From Leucothrix pacifica (GTDB taxonomy: Bacteria; Pseudomonadota; Gammaproteobacteria; Thiotrichales; Thiotrichaceae), in contig NZ_QGKM01000037.1 of NCBI RefSeq assembly GCF_003172875.1, positions 17,867 through 81,866 on the forward strand: a stretch of 64,000 bases of DNA. The letters are read 5' to 3'. Below, one piece after another: positions 1 to 8,716 of the stretch. A program made the translations under genes and the position numbers. The stretch's first letter is position 1. Each line of letters starts with the position of its first letter. The notes beneath the pieces are model-generated. The model was not told where the DNA came from and did no database searches. It saw only the letters and a program-made list of their open reading frames with translations.

Positions 1-2
1 GC

Positions 3-2528
3 GTATCGAATGTTAACGAGGCACCAAAAGCCACTGATGACATGGTCACAACGCCAGAGAACACACCAGTGACGATCGATGCTGTTGCTAACGATACTGA
101 TGGCGATGGTGATGACTTAGTTATTACCTCGCTAAGTAATCCGGCAAATGGACAGGTTGCGATTGTTAACAACCAAATCGTGTACACACCTGATGATGGC
201 TTCTTTGGAAGTGATAGCTTCACCTACACAATTACTGATAATCAGGGCCATGATGTCACTGCGAACGTAACAGTCAATGTGACTGACGTTAATGTAACGC
301 CAGTTCCTGTTAATGACATGCGTACTACGCCAGAGAATACTCCGGTAACAATCGCAGTGCTTGATAATGACAGCGATCCTGATGGTGATCCGCTAACTAT
401 CACAAGTACTACTAATCCGTCTAACGGCTCAGTGAGTATCGTTGGTGATGAGATTGTTTACACACCTAATACGGGTTACTTCGGTTCTGATAGCTTCCAG
501 TACACTATTTCTGATGGTCAAGGTCACTCTGAAACGGCAACTGTTACTATCGAAGTAACCGATGTGAACATGACGCCGGTAGCCGCTGATGACATGCGTA
601 CTACGCCTGAGAACACTCCGGTAACAATCGCAGTGCTTGATAATGACAGCGATCCTGATGGTGACCCACTAACCATCACAGACACTACAAGCCCAGTTAA
701 TGGTTCAGTGAGCATTGTTGGGGATGAGATAGTTTATACACCTAACACTAACTACTCCGGTCCTGACAGCTTCCAGTACACCATCTCTGATGGCCAAGGT
801 CACTCTGAGACTGCCACGGTTAACATCGAAGTAACCGATGTGAACATGATGCCTGACGCTGTTAATGACAGTGAAAAGACAGATCAGGATACGCCAGTGA
901 CGATTAGCGTTCTGACCAATGATACAGACCCTGATGGAGATACCTTAAGCATTACAGGTGCAACTGCTCCTCTGAATGGTACGGTATCAGTATCTGGCAA
1001 TGACATTATCTATACGCCAAATACCGGATTTAGTGGAACCGATATCTTTGATTACAGCATCACTGACGGTCAAGGTAATAACGATACTGCATCGGTCGTA
1101 GTTACTGTTGAAAAGACCAATGAAAGCCCGCTCGCCGTTGATGATTCACGTACAACTGATGAAAATACTCCGGTCACTATTGCTGTACTGGCAAATGACA
1201 GTGACCCAGATGGAGATACACTAAGCATTACAGATACGACCAGTCCATCAAACGGTACGGTGAGCATCGTAGGAGACAGCATAGTCTATACACCTAATTC
1301 AGGTTACTCAGGCAATGACAGCTTCGATTACACCATTACTGATAACAACGGGAATGATGTAACAGCGACAGTGACTATTGTGATCAATGCTGTTAACCAG
1401 GCACCAAAGTTAACAAATGATGTGGACTCAACTGAGGAAGACACACCAGTAACCATTGATGTGACGGCGAACGATACAGATCCGGAAGGTGACACACTGA
1501 CGGTGATGTCAGCATCTGATCCGTCTAACGGTACTGTCAGCATTGTCGGTAACAATGCGGTCTACACCCCTGCAGCGGGTTATGTTGGCCCTGATAGCTT
1601 CACTTATACTGTGAACGATGGCAACGGAAATACGCAAACCGCAACCGTCGATGTTACCGTCACGGCTAAGGTCGTTAACCTGCCACCGATTGCAGTTGAT
1701 GATACAGCCAATGTGGCCTATGAGACACCAACAACCATCCCTGTCGCAACGAATGACACGGACCCTGAAGGTGGGACAACCTGTGTATCTGCTATTCAGA
1801 CAGCTCCAACCAATGGCTGGGTTGAGATTTCATCAAGTGGAACGGATGTTATCTACACACCATTTGATGGCTTCTCAGGCACTGATAGCTTTGTATACTT
1901 AGCGTGTGATGCTGAGGGTAATACTTCACCAGCAACCGTAACAGTCAATGTGGCTGCGAATACAAACTTACCACCAGTGATTAGCCCGAACTATGCGGCA
2001 ATCCAGGGTTATGGTTCAGTACCGATCCGCGTACTAGCTGACGATATGGATCCGGAAGGTGACACCCTGACAATTCTACGTATTGAAAATGGTCCTGCAA
2101 ACGGTACAGCCACTATCAGTGGAGATCGCGTACTCTATCAAGCCGACGATGGTTTTGTCGGTGCGGACTCTTTCTACTACGTGGTTAGTGACGGTAATGG
2201 TAACGAAGGCTCTGCACGAGTTGATGTCGATGTTAAAAACGATATCATCGAAAACAGAGACCCTGTCATCAGCACTATTCCGGCATTTGATGCAGCAAAC
2301 AGTGGCACCACGGCAATGGATGTTGGTAGCTTCATTTCTGACCCTGACGGCGATAGCGTTTACGTTGCAGTAGCAGATGCGCTAAGCGGAAGAGTTGTGT
2401 TCAGCGGTACAACGCTGCAATACACGCCCGAGGAAGCTAAGTCTGGTGATACAGACACCATCTACATCACTGTATCTGATGGTAACGGCGGAATGGCCGA
2501 CAGCGTTATAACCGTTAATATTCAATAA
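3..2528 (+). CDS. Tandem Ig/cadherin-like repeat surface protein, C-terminal part (5' end outside window)
   Basis: The reading frame is open to the left edge (in frame from base 3), so this is the C-terminal 841 residues of a longer protein; the ATG at 42 is internal. It consists of about nine tandem repeats of 88-92 residues. Each starts with a motif like DDxRTTxENTPVTI, followed by NDxDPDGDxLxIT, then NGxVxI, YTPxxGxxGxDSFxYTxxDGxG. This is the bacterial Ig-like/cadherin-like class found in giant adhesins, and the acidic DPDGD motifs suggest calcium binding. The second and third repeats are nearly identical at DNA level, which points to recent duplication. Repeats become more diverged towards the C-terminus. 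I see no sortase signal or autotransporter barrel at the end. Function as an adhesin or matrix protein is inferred from architecture. Confidence 0.8.
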   Translation, partial: VSNVNEAPKATDDMVTTPENTPVTIDAVANDTDGDGDDLVITSLSNPANGQVAIVNNQIVYTPDDGFFGSDSFTYTITDNQGHDVTANVTVNVTDVNVTPVPVNDMRTTPENTPVTIAVLDNDSDPDGDPLTITSTTNPSNGSVSIVGDEIVYTPNTGYFGSDSFQYTISDGQGHSETATVTIEVTDVNMTPVAADDMRTTPENTPVTIAVLDNDSDPDGDPLTITDTTSPVNGSVSIVGDEIVYTPNTNYSGPDSFQYTISDGQGHSETATVNIEVTDVNMMPDAVNDSEKTDQDTPVTISVLTNDTDPDGDTLSITGATAPLNGTVSVSGNDIIYTPNTGFSGTDIFDYSITDGQGNNDTASVVVTVEKTNESPLAVDDSRTTDENTPVTIAVLANDSDPDGDTLSITDTTSPSNGTVSIVGDSIVYTPNSGYSGNDSFDYTITDNNGNDVTATVTIVINAVNQAPKLTNDVDSTEEDTPVTIDVTANDTDPEGDTLTVMSASDPSNGTVSIVGNNAVYTPAAGYVGPDSFTYTVNDGNGNTQTATVDVTVTAKVVNLPPIAVDDTANVAYETPTTIPVATNDTDPEGGTTCVSAIQTAPTNGWVEISSSGTDVIYTPFDGFSGTDSFVYLACDAEGNTSPATVTVNVAANTNLPPVISPNYAAIQGYGSVPIRVLADDMDPEGDTLTILRIENGPANGTATISGDRVLYQADDGFVGADSFYYVVSDGNGNEGSARVDVDVKNDIIENRDPVISTIPAFDAANSGTTAMDVGSFISDPDGDSVYVAVADALSGRVVFSGTTLQYTPEEAKSGDTDTIYITVSDGNGGMADSVITVNIQ

Positions 2529-2569
2529 TTAATTGTTTCAGCGTTAAGCATTAAACCTGCCACAACCGA

Positions 2570-2601
2570 GGCCTGCAATTCACATTGCGGGCCTTTTTTT
2601 T
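2570..2601 (+). terminator. Rho-independent terminator after the repeat protein
   Basis: A 9-bp stem (GGCCTGCAA / TTGCGGGCC, one G-T pair) with a 6-base loop is followed by eight T residues. It lies 42 bases after the stop codon of the repeat protein. Confidence 0.85.
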
Positions 2602-2678
2602 ACACTTATCCAGATAAGCCTTTACCAAAGACGTAAGAAACGCTATTTTCTGAACTTTTCACGCACCAATGGAAGTCT

Positions 2679-4565
2679 ATGACGAGCGAATATAACGCGT
2701 CAGCAATTGAAGTACTCAGTGGCCTCGATCCGGTTCGAAAACGTCCGGGAATGTATACCGATACCACCCGCCCCAATCACTTGGCGCAGGAAGTCATAGA
2801 CAATAGTGTTGATGAAGCAGTCTCAGGCTTTGCCAGCAAGATTCACGTAACACTCCATACTGACGGCTCACTCTCAGTCTCTGACAATGGTCGCGGCATG
2901 CCCGTGGACATTCATCCGGAAAAGAAACTACCGGGTATTGAAGTCATTCTCTGCACCCTGCATGCCGGCGGCAAATTCTCCGATAAAAATTATCAATTCT
3001 CCGGTGGTTTACACGGTGTCGGTGTCTCCGTAGTAAATGCCTTGTCTCTGATACTGGATGTGCGTATCAAGCGTGACGGCAAAGAGTACCAAATGACTTT
3101 CGAGAACGGTAACAAAGCCAGTGATCTGGAAGTTATCGGAACAGTTGGCAAGAAAAACACAGGCACCACCCTGCACTTCTGGCCTAATGCGCAGTACTTC
3201 GACAGCGTTAAATTCTCAGTGACCCGACTCAAGCATAACTTGCGGGCTAAAGCCGTATTATGTCCGGGCTTACATGTTAGCTTTGTAGAAGAAGCTAAAA
3301 ATGAAACCACCGAATGGTACTACGAAGATGGTCTGAAAGATTATCTGGTGGATTCCATCAAAGACTTCATTACCTTACCGGAAGAACCTTTCTGTGGAAC
3401 CTTCCAAACCGATGCTGAAGCCGTTGAGTGGGCGCTCAGCTGGCTACCTGAAGGTGGTGATCTGGCACAGGAAAGTTACGTTAACCTGATTCCTACACCT
3501 CAGGACGGTACCCATGTCAATGGTTTACGCACCGGATTAACCGAAGCGCTTCGCGAGTTTTCAGAGTTTCGAAACCTATTACCGCGCGGTATCAAAATAG
3601 CACCAGAGGATGTGTGGGATCGCGTCAGTTTTATTCTGTCATACAAGATGAGCGAGCCTCAGTTCGCAGGGCAAACTAAAGAGCGTTTATCCTCTCGCAA
3701 TGCTGCAAGTTTTGTCTCCTCTGCCACAAAAGATGCATTTAGCTTATTCCTGAATCAACACCCGGAAATTGGCGACCAGATTGCCGAGCATGTGGTTAAT
3801 AATGCACAACGTCGCCAAAAAGCCAGCAAGAAGGTCATTCGAAAGAAAGTAGCAACAGGTCCTGCACTACCGGGAAAACTTGCTGACTGCGCTTCACAAG
3901 ACCTTAGTATGACTGAGTTATTTCTGGTAGAGGGAGATTCGGCTGGAGGTTCAGCAAAGCAGGCACGTGACAGAGAGTTTCAGGCAATTATGCCGCTACG
4001 AGGTAAAATCCTGAATACATGGGAAGTCGATTCTGACCAGGTATTGGGGTCTCAGGAAATCCACGATATTTCCGTAGCTGTTGGCGTTGAACCCGGTTCA
4101 GCAGATCTGGACAATCTACGCTATGGCAAAATCTGTATTCTAGCTGATGCTGATTCTGATGGTGCTCACATTGCTACGCTCATCTGTGCGCTGTTCGTTA
4201 AACACTTCAGACCAATGGTCGCTGCTGGTCACGTCTATATTGCTATGCCGCCGCTATATCGTGTAGACATCGGTAAGGCCGTTGAATATGCCCTTGACGA
4301 ATCCGAACGGCAAGCGATTATGGATCGTATTGAGAAAAAGAAACTTAAAGGTAAAGTGACCGTCACCCGATTCAAAGGACTAGGGGAAATGAACCCAAGT
4401 CAATTGCGTGAAACCAGTATGGCACCGGATACACGACGACTGATTCAACTGACATTGGATGACCCCGAGTCAGCCGATGCGACGATGGATATGTTACTGG
4501 CGAAAAAGCGCGCGAGTGACAGAAAGCAATGGCTCGAAAGCAAAGGCGACCTTGCAATAATTTGA
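2679..4565 (+). CDS. parE: DNA topoisomerase IV subunit B
   Basis: ParE is the ATPase subunit of topoisomerase IV, which works with ParC to unlink daughter chromosomes. The 628-residue length matches the family (about 630). The N-terminal GHKL ATPase carries DNSVDEA (about residue 43), DNGRGMP, and GGLHGVGVSVVNALS. The transducer domain follows, then the TOPRIM motifs LVEGDSAGGSAK (about residue 415) and DADSDGAHIATL (about residue 488), and a C-terminal FKGLGEMNPSQL. The short HxDGxxSVxDNGRGMPVDIH form and the absence of the long insert seen in GyrB favour ParE. parC is not in the window. Confidence 0.97.
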   Translation: MTSEYNASAIEVLSGLDPVRKRPGMYTDTTRPNHLAQEVIDNSVDEAVSGFASKIHVTLHTDGSLSVSDNGRGMPVDIHPEKKLPGIEVILCTLHAGGKFSDKNYQFSGGLHGVGVSVVNALSLILDVRIKRDGKEYQMTFENGNKASDLEVIGTVGKKNTGTTLHFWPNAQYFDSVKFSVTRLKHNLRAKAVLCPGLHVSFVEEAKNETTEWYYEDGLKDYLVDSIKDFITLPEEPFCGTFQTDAEAVEWALSWLPEGGDLAQESYVNLIPTPQDGTHVNGLRTGLTEALREFSEFRNLLPRGIKIAPEDVWDRVSFILSYKMSEPQFAGQTKERLSSRNAASFVSSATKDAFSLFLNQHPEIGDQIAEHVVNNAQRRQKASKKVIRKKVATGPALPGKLADCASQDLSMTELFLVEGDSAGGSAKQARDREFQAIMPLRGKILNTWEVDSDQVLGSQEIHDISVAVGVEPGSADLDNLRYGKICILADADSDGAHIATLICALFVKHFRPMVAAGHVYIAMPPLYRVDIGKAVEYALDESERQAIMDRIEKKKLKGKVTVTRFKGLGEMNPSQLRETSMAPDTRRLIQLTLDDPESADATMDMLLAKKRASDRKQWLESKGDLAII

Positions 4566-4848
4566 TGATGCTTCGAAATATGTCATACTCCCGAACTAAC
4601 GGTTTGAAATATTACTTGAATTATTACCGTTGCGAACTTATTCGCTGTTGGAGTGACCAAAGGTGCATTACAACAAAATTACCTCGGATTTTTAGGCAGC
4701 TCCCCCGACTGTTTGAAGATTCCGGATACAAATTTACACTTCCGATTAACGCAAGTCATGCCTTGTCACTCGTGCCTCTAGCGCGACCCTGTACAAGGTC
4801 TGTATACAAAAACAAGGAATTCAGCGACTGATGAACAAGGAGCTTGTG
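4566..4848. other. Intergenic region between parE and the secreted protein gene
   Basis: About 280 bases without a convincing gene. A 100-codon frame (4529-4831) overlaps the end of parE, but its composition is not protein-like and I reject it. I see no clear terminator. The region must hold the promoter of the next gene, but I cannot assign a -10/-35 pair with confidence. Confidence 0.5.
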
Positions 4849-6525
4849 ATGAAACGTTTCCGCAAATTAGGTCTGGGAGCGGCATTGATCGCACTAGCCG
4901 GAATGGCGCATGCAAACCCGGGTAACAAACTCGGCTTTAATACTAGTGGTCTGGCCCAGATCGCAGTATCTAACCCCTTCATTGATAAATTTAAAGTATC
5001 TCGTGGTTGGATTACTTCATGTAACTACGATTGGCAAAACGACCGCCCGATAGATCCCGGTTGTACAAAGAAAACCTCATTCAACACAGGCGAAACTGAT
5101 AAAGTAAAAGTGGATCGTTTTGGTTGGCCGATGCGTTTACCGACTAAGGCTGAAGCCCCTGTTTATACCTCAATCAATGCGATTTGGGATTTAGGCGAGT
5201 TCTTCACACTAGGTGAATACGTCGTTACTTATCAGGGTGATGCAGATATCAAACCTCACGGTGATATTGTGATCACTGATCAACGCCCTGGCCGCATTGA
5301 ATTCACATTGAATTCTACAAAGCGTAATTTACGTTTACATATCACTCGCATTAATCCTCAGAATTACATCCGTAATATCAAGGTTATTCCTAAGCGTTTC
5401 GTACAAGTCGCCAGCCGCCAAAAATTTAATCCGGATTACCTGAATACGATTCGTCCGTTCAACTCGATCCGTTTCATGCCTTGGCAGAACACCAAAGATA
5501 CAACATTTACTCGCTGGGAACAGCGCACTACCCCGAACCATGCGTTCTACAACGGCAATGCAGGTATGCCAATCGAGACCATGGTTGAGCTGTCCAATCA
5601 GGTTAATGCAGCGCCGTGGTTCTCAATGCCTCACCTTGCTGACAACACCTTGTTGTACCGCTTTGCCCAGACTGTTAAGCAGAAGCTGAAGCCGGGTCTG
5701 AAGGTCTATGTCGAGTATTCCAATGAAATCTGGAACTACATGTACCCTGCGACGCATCACGCCACGCGTGAAGGCCTGAAACTCTGGCCTCGTGCATACT
5801 CAGAGCTAAACCAAGGTTCACGTAACCTGAAGCTGGCACTGAACTACAACGCAAAGCGTACTGGTGAAATCTGTGATATCTGGAAGCAGGTATGGGGCAA
5901 TCAAAAGTCACGCGTTGTATGTGTACTATCAGCATACGCTGGTGCACCAGCCATGGGTGAAGAAGCACTAAGCTGTCCTTTGGCAGGCGGTAACTGTGCA
6001 GCTAAGATTGATGCTTATGGAATCGCACCCTACTTCGGTGACTACATCGCACGTATCGAAAACCGCAACATTCTACGTGGCTGGGCACATCAAGGTGCTG
6101 CTGGTATGAATGCGCTCTTCTCTGAAATCAATAGAGGTAACTATATTGATGATAAGATTCCGGGCGGCGCTATTCCACGTGCTGTAAAGAACCGTATTGC
6201 ACCGAATGTCGCACTGGCTAAAAAGTATGGTGTACAACTGCTTGCTTATGAAGGAGGCCAACACCTGCTTCGTGTAGATGGCGCACACCGTATTTATGAC
6301 GAGAAGATCTTTGAGCTGTTCTCCAAAGCTAACCAAGACCCTCGTATGATTGGTCCATATCAGCAATATCTGCGTGCATGGAACCAGAATGGTGGTGGCA
6401 TGATGATGCACTTCAATGGTATTTCTAATATTGATAACCGTAACTACTTTGCGATGCTTGAGCGTCCTGAGAATCCAAATTCTGCAAAGTACCGTGCACT
6501 GACAAGCTACCTACGCGGTCGCTAA
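4849..6525 (+). CDS. Secreted glycoside-hydrolase-like protein
   Basis: I choose ATG 4849 because AAGGAG sits six bases upstream (4837-4842) and the product then starts with a good Sec signal peptide (MKRFRK, hydrophobic core, AMAHA-type cleavage near residue 23). The mature protein of about 535 residues contains VEYSNEIWN, with Asn292-Glu293 resembling the Asn-Glu acid/base pair of clan GH-A glycosidases, and a second candidate, Glu468 in LLAYEGGQHL, fitting the nucleophile. This suggests a (beta/alpha)8 enzyme acting on polysaccharide outside the cytoplasm. Paired cysteines (SCNYDW...PGC; CPLAGGNC) fit a periplasmic or extracellular location. It stands alone with its own terminator. I do not know a precise family or substrate. 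Confidence 0.65.
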   Translation: MKRFRKLGLGAALIALAGMAHANPGNKLGFNTSGLAQIAVSNPFIDKFKVSRGWITSCNYDWQNDRPIDPGCTKKTSFNTGETDKVKVDRFGWPMRLPTKAEAPVYTSINAIWDLGEFFTLGEYVVTYQGDADIKPHGDIVITDQRPGRIEFTLNSTKRNLRLHITRINPQNYIRNIKVIPKRFVQVASRQKFNPDYLNTIRPFNSIRFMPWQNTKDTTFTRWEQRTTPNHAFYNGNAGMPIETMVELSNQVNAAPWFSMPHLADNTLLYRFAQTVKQKLKPGLKVYVEYSNEIWNYMYPATHHATREGLKLWPRAYSELNQGSRNLKLALNYNAKRTGEICDIWKQVWGNQKSRVVCVLSAYAGAPAMGEEALSCPLAGGNCAAKIDAYGIAPYFGDYIARIENRNILRGWAHQGAAGMNALFSEINRGNYIDDKIPGGAIPRAVKNRIAPNVALAKKYGVQLLAYEGGQHLLRVDGAHRIYDEKIFELFSKANQDPRMIGPYQQYLRAWNQNGGGMMMHFNGISNIDNRNYFAMLERPENPNSAKYRALTSYLRGR

Positions 6526-6546
6526 GTTAGTCACACAAGCTTGATG

Positions 6547-6578
6547 AAGGGCGAAGTCGAAAGGCTTCGCCCTTTTTT
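6547..6578 (+). terminator. Rho-independent terminator
   Basis: A 10-bp perfect stem (AAGGGCGAAG / CTTCGCCCTT) with an 8-base loop and a T6 run follows the secreted protein gene by 21 bases. Confidence 0.92.
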
Positions 6579-6663
6579 ATGCAAATCAAAAAACTGTCAA
6601 AAAGTGGTTTAGCGCTTTAAAAGTGATAAACTGACTAATCAGTCAAACAAATGAATACACAAC

Positions 6664-7188
6664 ATGCCTTGGGATGAAGAAACACAAGAATTTATATACG
6701 CTGAGCGGCCCAACAAAACGCTGATTAAGCGAGAGTTGGAAGGTTTGCAAGCACTAATCAAACGCATCATTGCGCTACCGCAGGTACACTTTGATGAAGT
6801 ACCCATGAGTGATGATATGCGTGAGCAATTTGTATTGGCGCGACGTATCGAGCGAGGTGCGCTTAATCGTCACATCCGCTATATGTCTGGCAGGATTCAT
6901 GAAGAAGATATGGATGCGATGGTCGCAGTGATGGACCGTCAGGGGTTGCCTCAAAAGGCCGCCGTCGAGCGCTTACACCGTGTAGAAGGCTGGAGAGATA
7001 AATTGATAGCCGGTGATAATGCGCTATTAACCGAACTGGTCAACACGCTGCCGGGCTGCGATGTGCAATACCTTCGTCAGATGGTACGCAATGCCAATAA
7101 AGAAGCGAAAGCTAAGAAGTCTCCAAAATCTGCCCGCCTGTTGTTTAAATACTTAAACGAACTCGACGAGCAGCAAGATAAGGGCTGA
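6664..7188 (+). CDS. darP: Ribosome-associated protein DarP/YjgA (DUF615)
   Basis: A 174-residue protein with the DUF615/YjgA pattern: ERPNKTxIKRE near the N-terminus, an LPxVHFDE segment, LARRIExGALNRHIRYxGR, and a C-terminal LRQxxRNANKEAK...SARxLFKYL. In E. coli this protein binds late 50S ribosomal precursors and promotes assembly. Highly charged, no membrane segment, cytoplasmic. It is a lone plus-strand gene, convergent with the stomatin cluster that ends 18 bases downstream. Confidence 0.92.
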   Translation: MPWDEETQEFIYAERPNKTLIKRELEGLQALIKRIIALPQVHFDEVPMSDDMREQFVLARRIERGALNRHIRYMSGRIHEEDMDAMVAVMDRQGLPQKAAVERLHRVEGWRDKLIAGDNALLTELVNTLPGCDVQYLRQMVRNANKEAKAKKSPKSARLLFKYLNELDEQQDKG

Positions 7189-7206
7189 CAACAGCTTACA
7201 GAAAGA

Positions 7207-8067
7207 TTATTTCCCGCCCATCATACCTTTGATAGCGGCGGGGATATCAGCCGGGAATACCACGGTTTTTGAATTATCAGACTGGGCGATTTCTTCCAGT
7301 GATGCGACGTACTTCTCACCCAGCAAATACACCACAGGCAGCTCATTCTCGCCAATCGCTTCCGTCACCATTTGAATGGAACGCTTACTCGCCTCAGCCA
7401 AAATTACTTGCGCCTGTGCATCACGACGGGACGCTTCTAAACGACCATCCGCTTCCAGAATCTGCGCCTCTTTTTCACCATCAGCACGTGTGACCGTTGC
7501 ACGACGAGCCCGTTCTGCTGCTGCCTGTTCTTCCATAGCATGCTGCATGGTTCCAGATGGATTGATGTCCTGAATTTCGACGGTTTTAAGCACAATCCCC
7601 CAGTCTGCAATATCGTCTGAAATCATGCCTTTGAGCTTTGACTTAATGAGATCACGTGACGACAAAGCTGAGTCCAAGTCCATTTCACCAATAATGGAGC
7701 GCAGAGACGTTTGTACCAGCGTTTGGATCGCTACCACATAATTTTCAACACCGTAGACTGCTTTTTCAGGCGCAACGATATTAATATACGCCACTGCATT
7801 GGCCACAATCACAGCATTATCGCGGGTGATAACCTCCTGTGAAGGAATGTCCAATACGATGTCTTTGGTCGTCACCTTGTAAGCCACGGTGTCAATAAAC
7901 GGAATCAAAATATTCAGACCCGGCTGTAAAGTCTTGTGATATTTCCCTAAACGTTGCACTACCCATTTGTAACCTTGCGGAACAAGACGCACACCTTTGG
8001 CAATGGTCATTGCTACAATAAAGAGCACTGCCACCGCCAGAATTAACCCAGAATCAATCATTTCCAT
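7207..8067 (-). CDS. qmcA: SPFH/stomatin-like membrane protein (QmcA type)
   Basis: A 286-residue stomatin/prohibitin-family protein: one N-terminal membrane helix (residues 5-25), then the SPFH domain (VPQGYKWVVQRLGKYHKTLQPGLNILIPFIDTV, KDIVLDIPSQEVITRDN), and a C-terminal Ala/Glu-rich coiled coil (EEQAAAERARRATVTRADGEKEAQ). These proteins oligomerise into membrane scaffolds that organise proteases and other complexes. It is the last gene of a minus-strand cluster: NfeD ends five bases upstream, the classic stomatin-NfeD pair. The order Ntn-hydrolase, small protein, nfeD, stomatin suggests the scaffold serves the proteasome-like protein encoded first. Confidence 0.93.
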   Translation of the reverse strand: MEMIDSGLILAVAVLFIVAMTIAKGVRLVPQGYKWVVQRLGKYHKTLQPGLNILIPFIDTVAYKVTTKDIVLDIPSQEVITRDNAVIVANAVAYINIVAPEKAVYGVENYVVAIQTLVQTSLRSIIGEMDLDSALSSRDLIKSKLKGMISDDIADWGIVLKTVEIQDINPSGTMQHAMEEQAAAERARRATVTRADGEKEAQILEADGRLEASRRDAQAQVILAEASKRSIQMVTEAIGENELPVVYLLGEKYVASLEEIAQSDNSKTVVFPADIPAAIKGMMGGK

Positions 8068-8072
8068 ACTCC

Positions 8073-8525
8073 TTAAACCTTAATTACAATCAGACTATTC
8101 CCGGATATATCACTGACTCTGACCCGGTCACCGGCCTCAACCTCATCATCACATAAGAACGTCCACTCATCCGCACCTAAAATCGGCACTGAGAAACGCA
8201 ATACACCGCGTCGGTCAGTGGTTGGCGGTGTCAATACCTGTCCTGTCTCACCGACGATCGCTTCACGCGACAAACCTGCTTTAGTACGATCCTTGGATAA
8301 TGGCTGCATGAATTTAAACCACAGCCATGTCAGCAATATTGATATAGCTACCCAACATAACACCTGAATCGACAGGCTCATGGAAGGAATAATCAATACA
8401 ACCACTCCCACTAACACCGCTGCTGCACCAAACCAAAGCGCCACAAATGAAGGGAGAATAATCTCAAGCGCCATTAAACCAATACCCAGAACGATCCAAT
8501 GCCAGTACAGCACCACAAAATCCAT
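8073..8525 (-). CDS. NfeD-like short membrane protein
   Basis: A 150-residue protein with three or four hydrophobic segments in the first 75 residues (WIVLGIGLMALEIILPSFVALWFGAAAVLVGVVVLI), then a soluble OB-fold NfeD domain (GETGQVLTP...GVLRFSVPILGADEWTFLCDDEVEAGDRVRVSDISGNSLIV). This is the short NfeD form without the ClpP-like protease domain found in long NfeD proteins. NfeD proteins pair with stomatins, and the neighbouring qmcA fits. Two bases separate it from the stop of the small protein upstream, so co-translation is likely. Confidence 0.92.
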   Translation of the reverse strand: MDFVVLYWHWIVLGIGLMALEIILPSFVALWFGAAAVLVGVVVLIIPSMSLSIQVLCWVAISILLTWLWFKFMQPLSKDRTKAGLSREAIVGETGQVLTPPTTDRRGVLRFSVPILGADEWTFLCDDEVEAGDRVRVSDISGNSLIVIKV

Positions 8526-8527
8526 GA

Positions 8528-8716
8528 TTAATCCTCGTCTTTGGGTTTACGCATTAATTCATTAATCAACTTTTCTGCCAAGCTTTCAGCCTCATCGACT
8601 TCTCCCTTTTGAGGGGCATCCTCGTCAATCTCAACCGGCATATTCGGGAATAACTCTACCTTTAGCTGCTCCATAGAGTGGAATACTCTGTTGGTTTCAT
8701 TTGCACGATTAGTCAT
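8528..8716 (-). CDS. Small acidic protein of unknown function in the stomatin/NfeD cluster
   Basis: A 62-residue protein starting MTNRANETNRVFHSMEQLK. The start at 8716 overlaps the last codons of the upstream gene by 8 bases, which favours it over a longer in-frame start at 8755. The middle is acidic (EIDEDAPQKGEVDEAESLAEKLINELM), with a predicted C-terminal helix and the tail RKPKDED. No signal peptide or membrane segment. I do not recognise a family. The tight overlap on one side and two-base spacing to nfeD on the other suggest an obligate partner or adaptor of the hydrolase/NfeD complex; that is inference. Confidence 0.7.
   Translation of the reverse strand: MTNRANETNRVFHSMEQLKVELFPNMPVEIDEDAPQKGEVDEAESLAEKLINELMRKPKDED

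Noticed and set aside
524..1555. Minus-strand ORFs of 60-75 codons within the repeat protein
   Set aside because: Ser/Val-rich shadows of the tandem repeats on the other strand.
4529..4831. 100-codon ORF overlapping the end of parE
   Set aside because: Starts inside parE, no ribosome site, Cys/Arg-rich text unlike a real protein.
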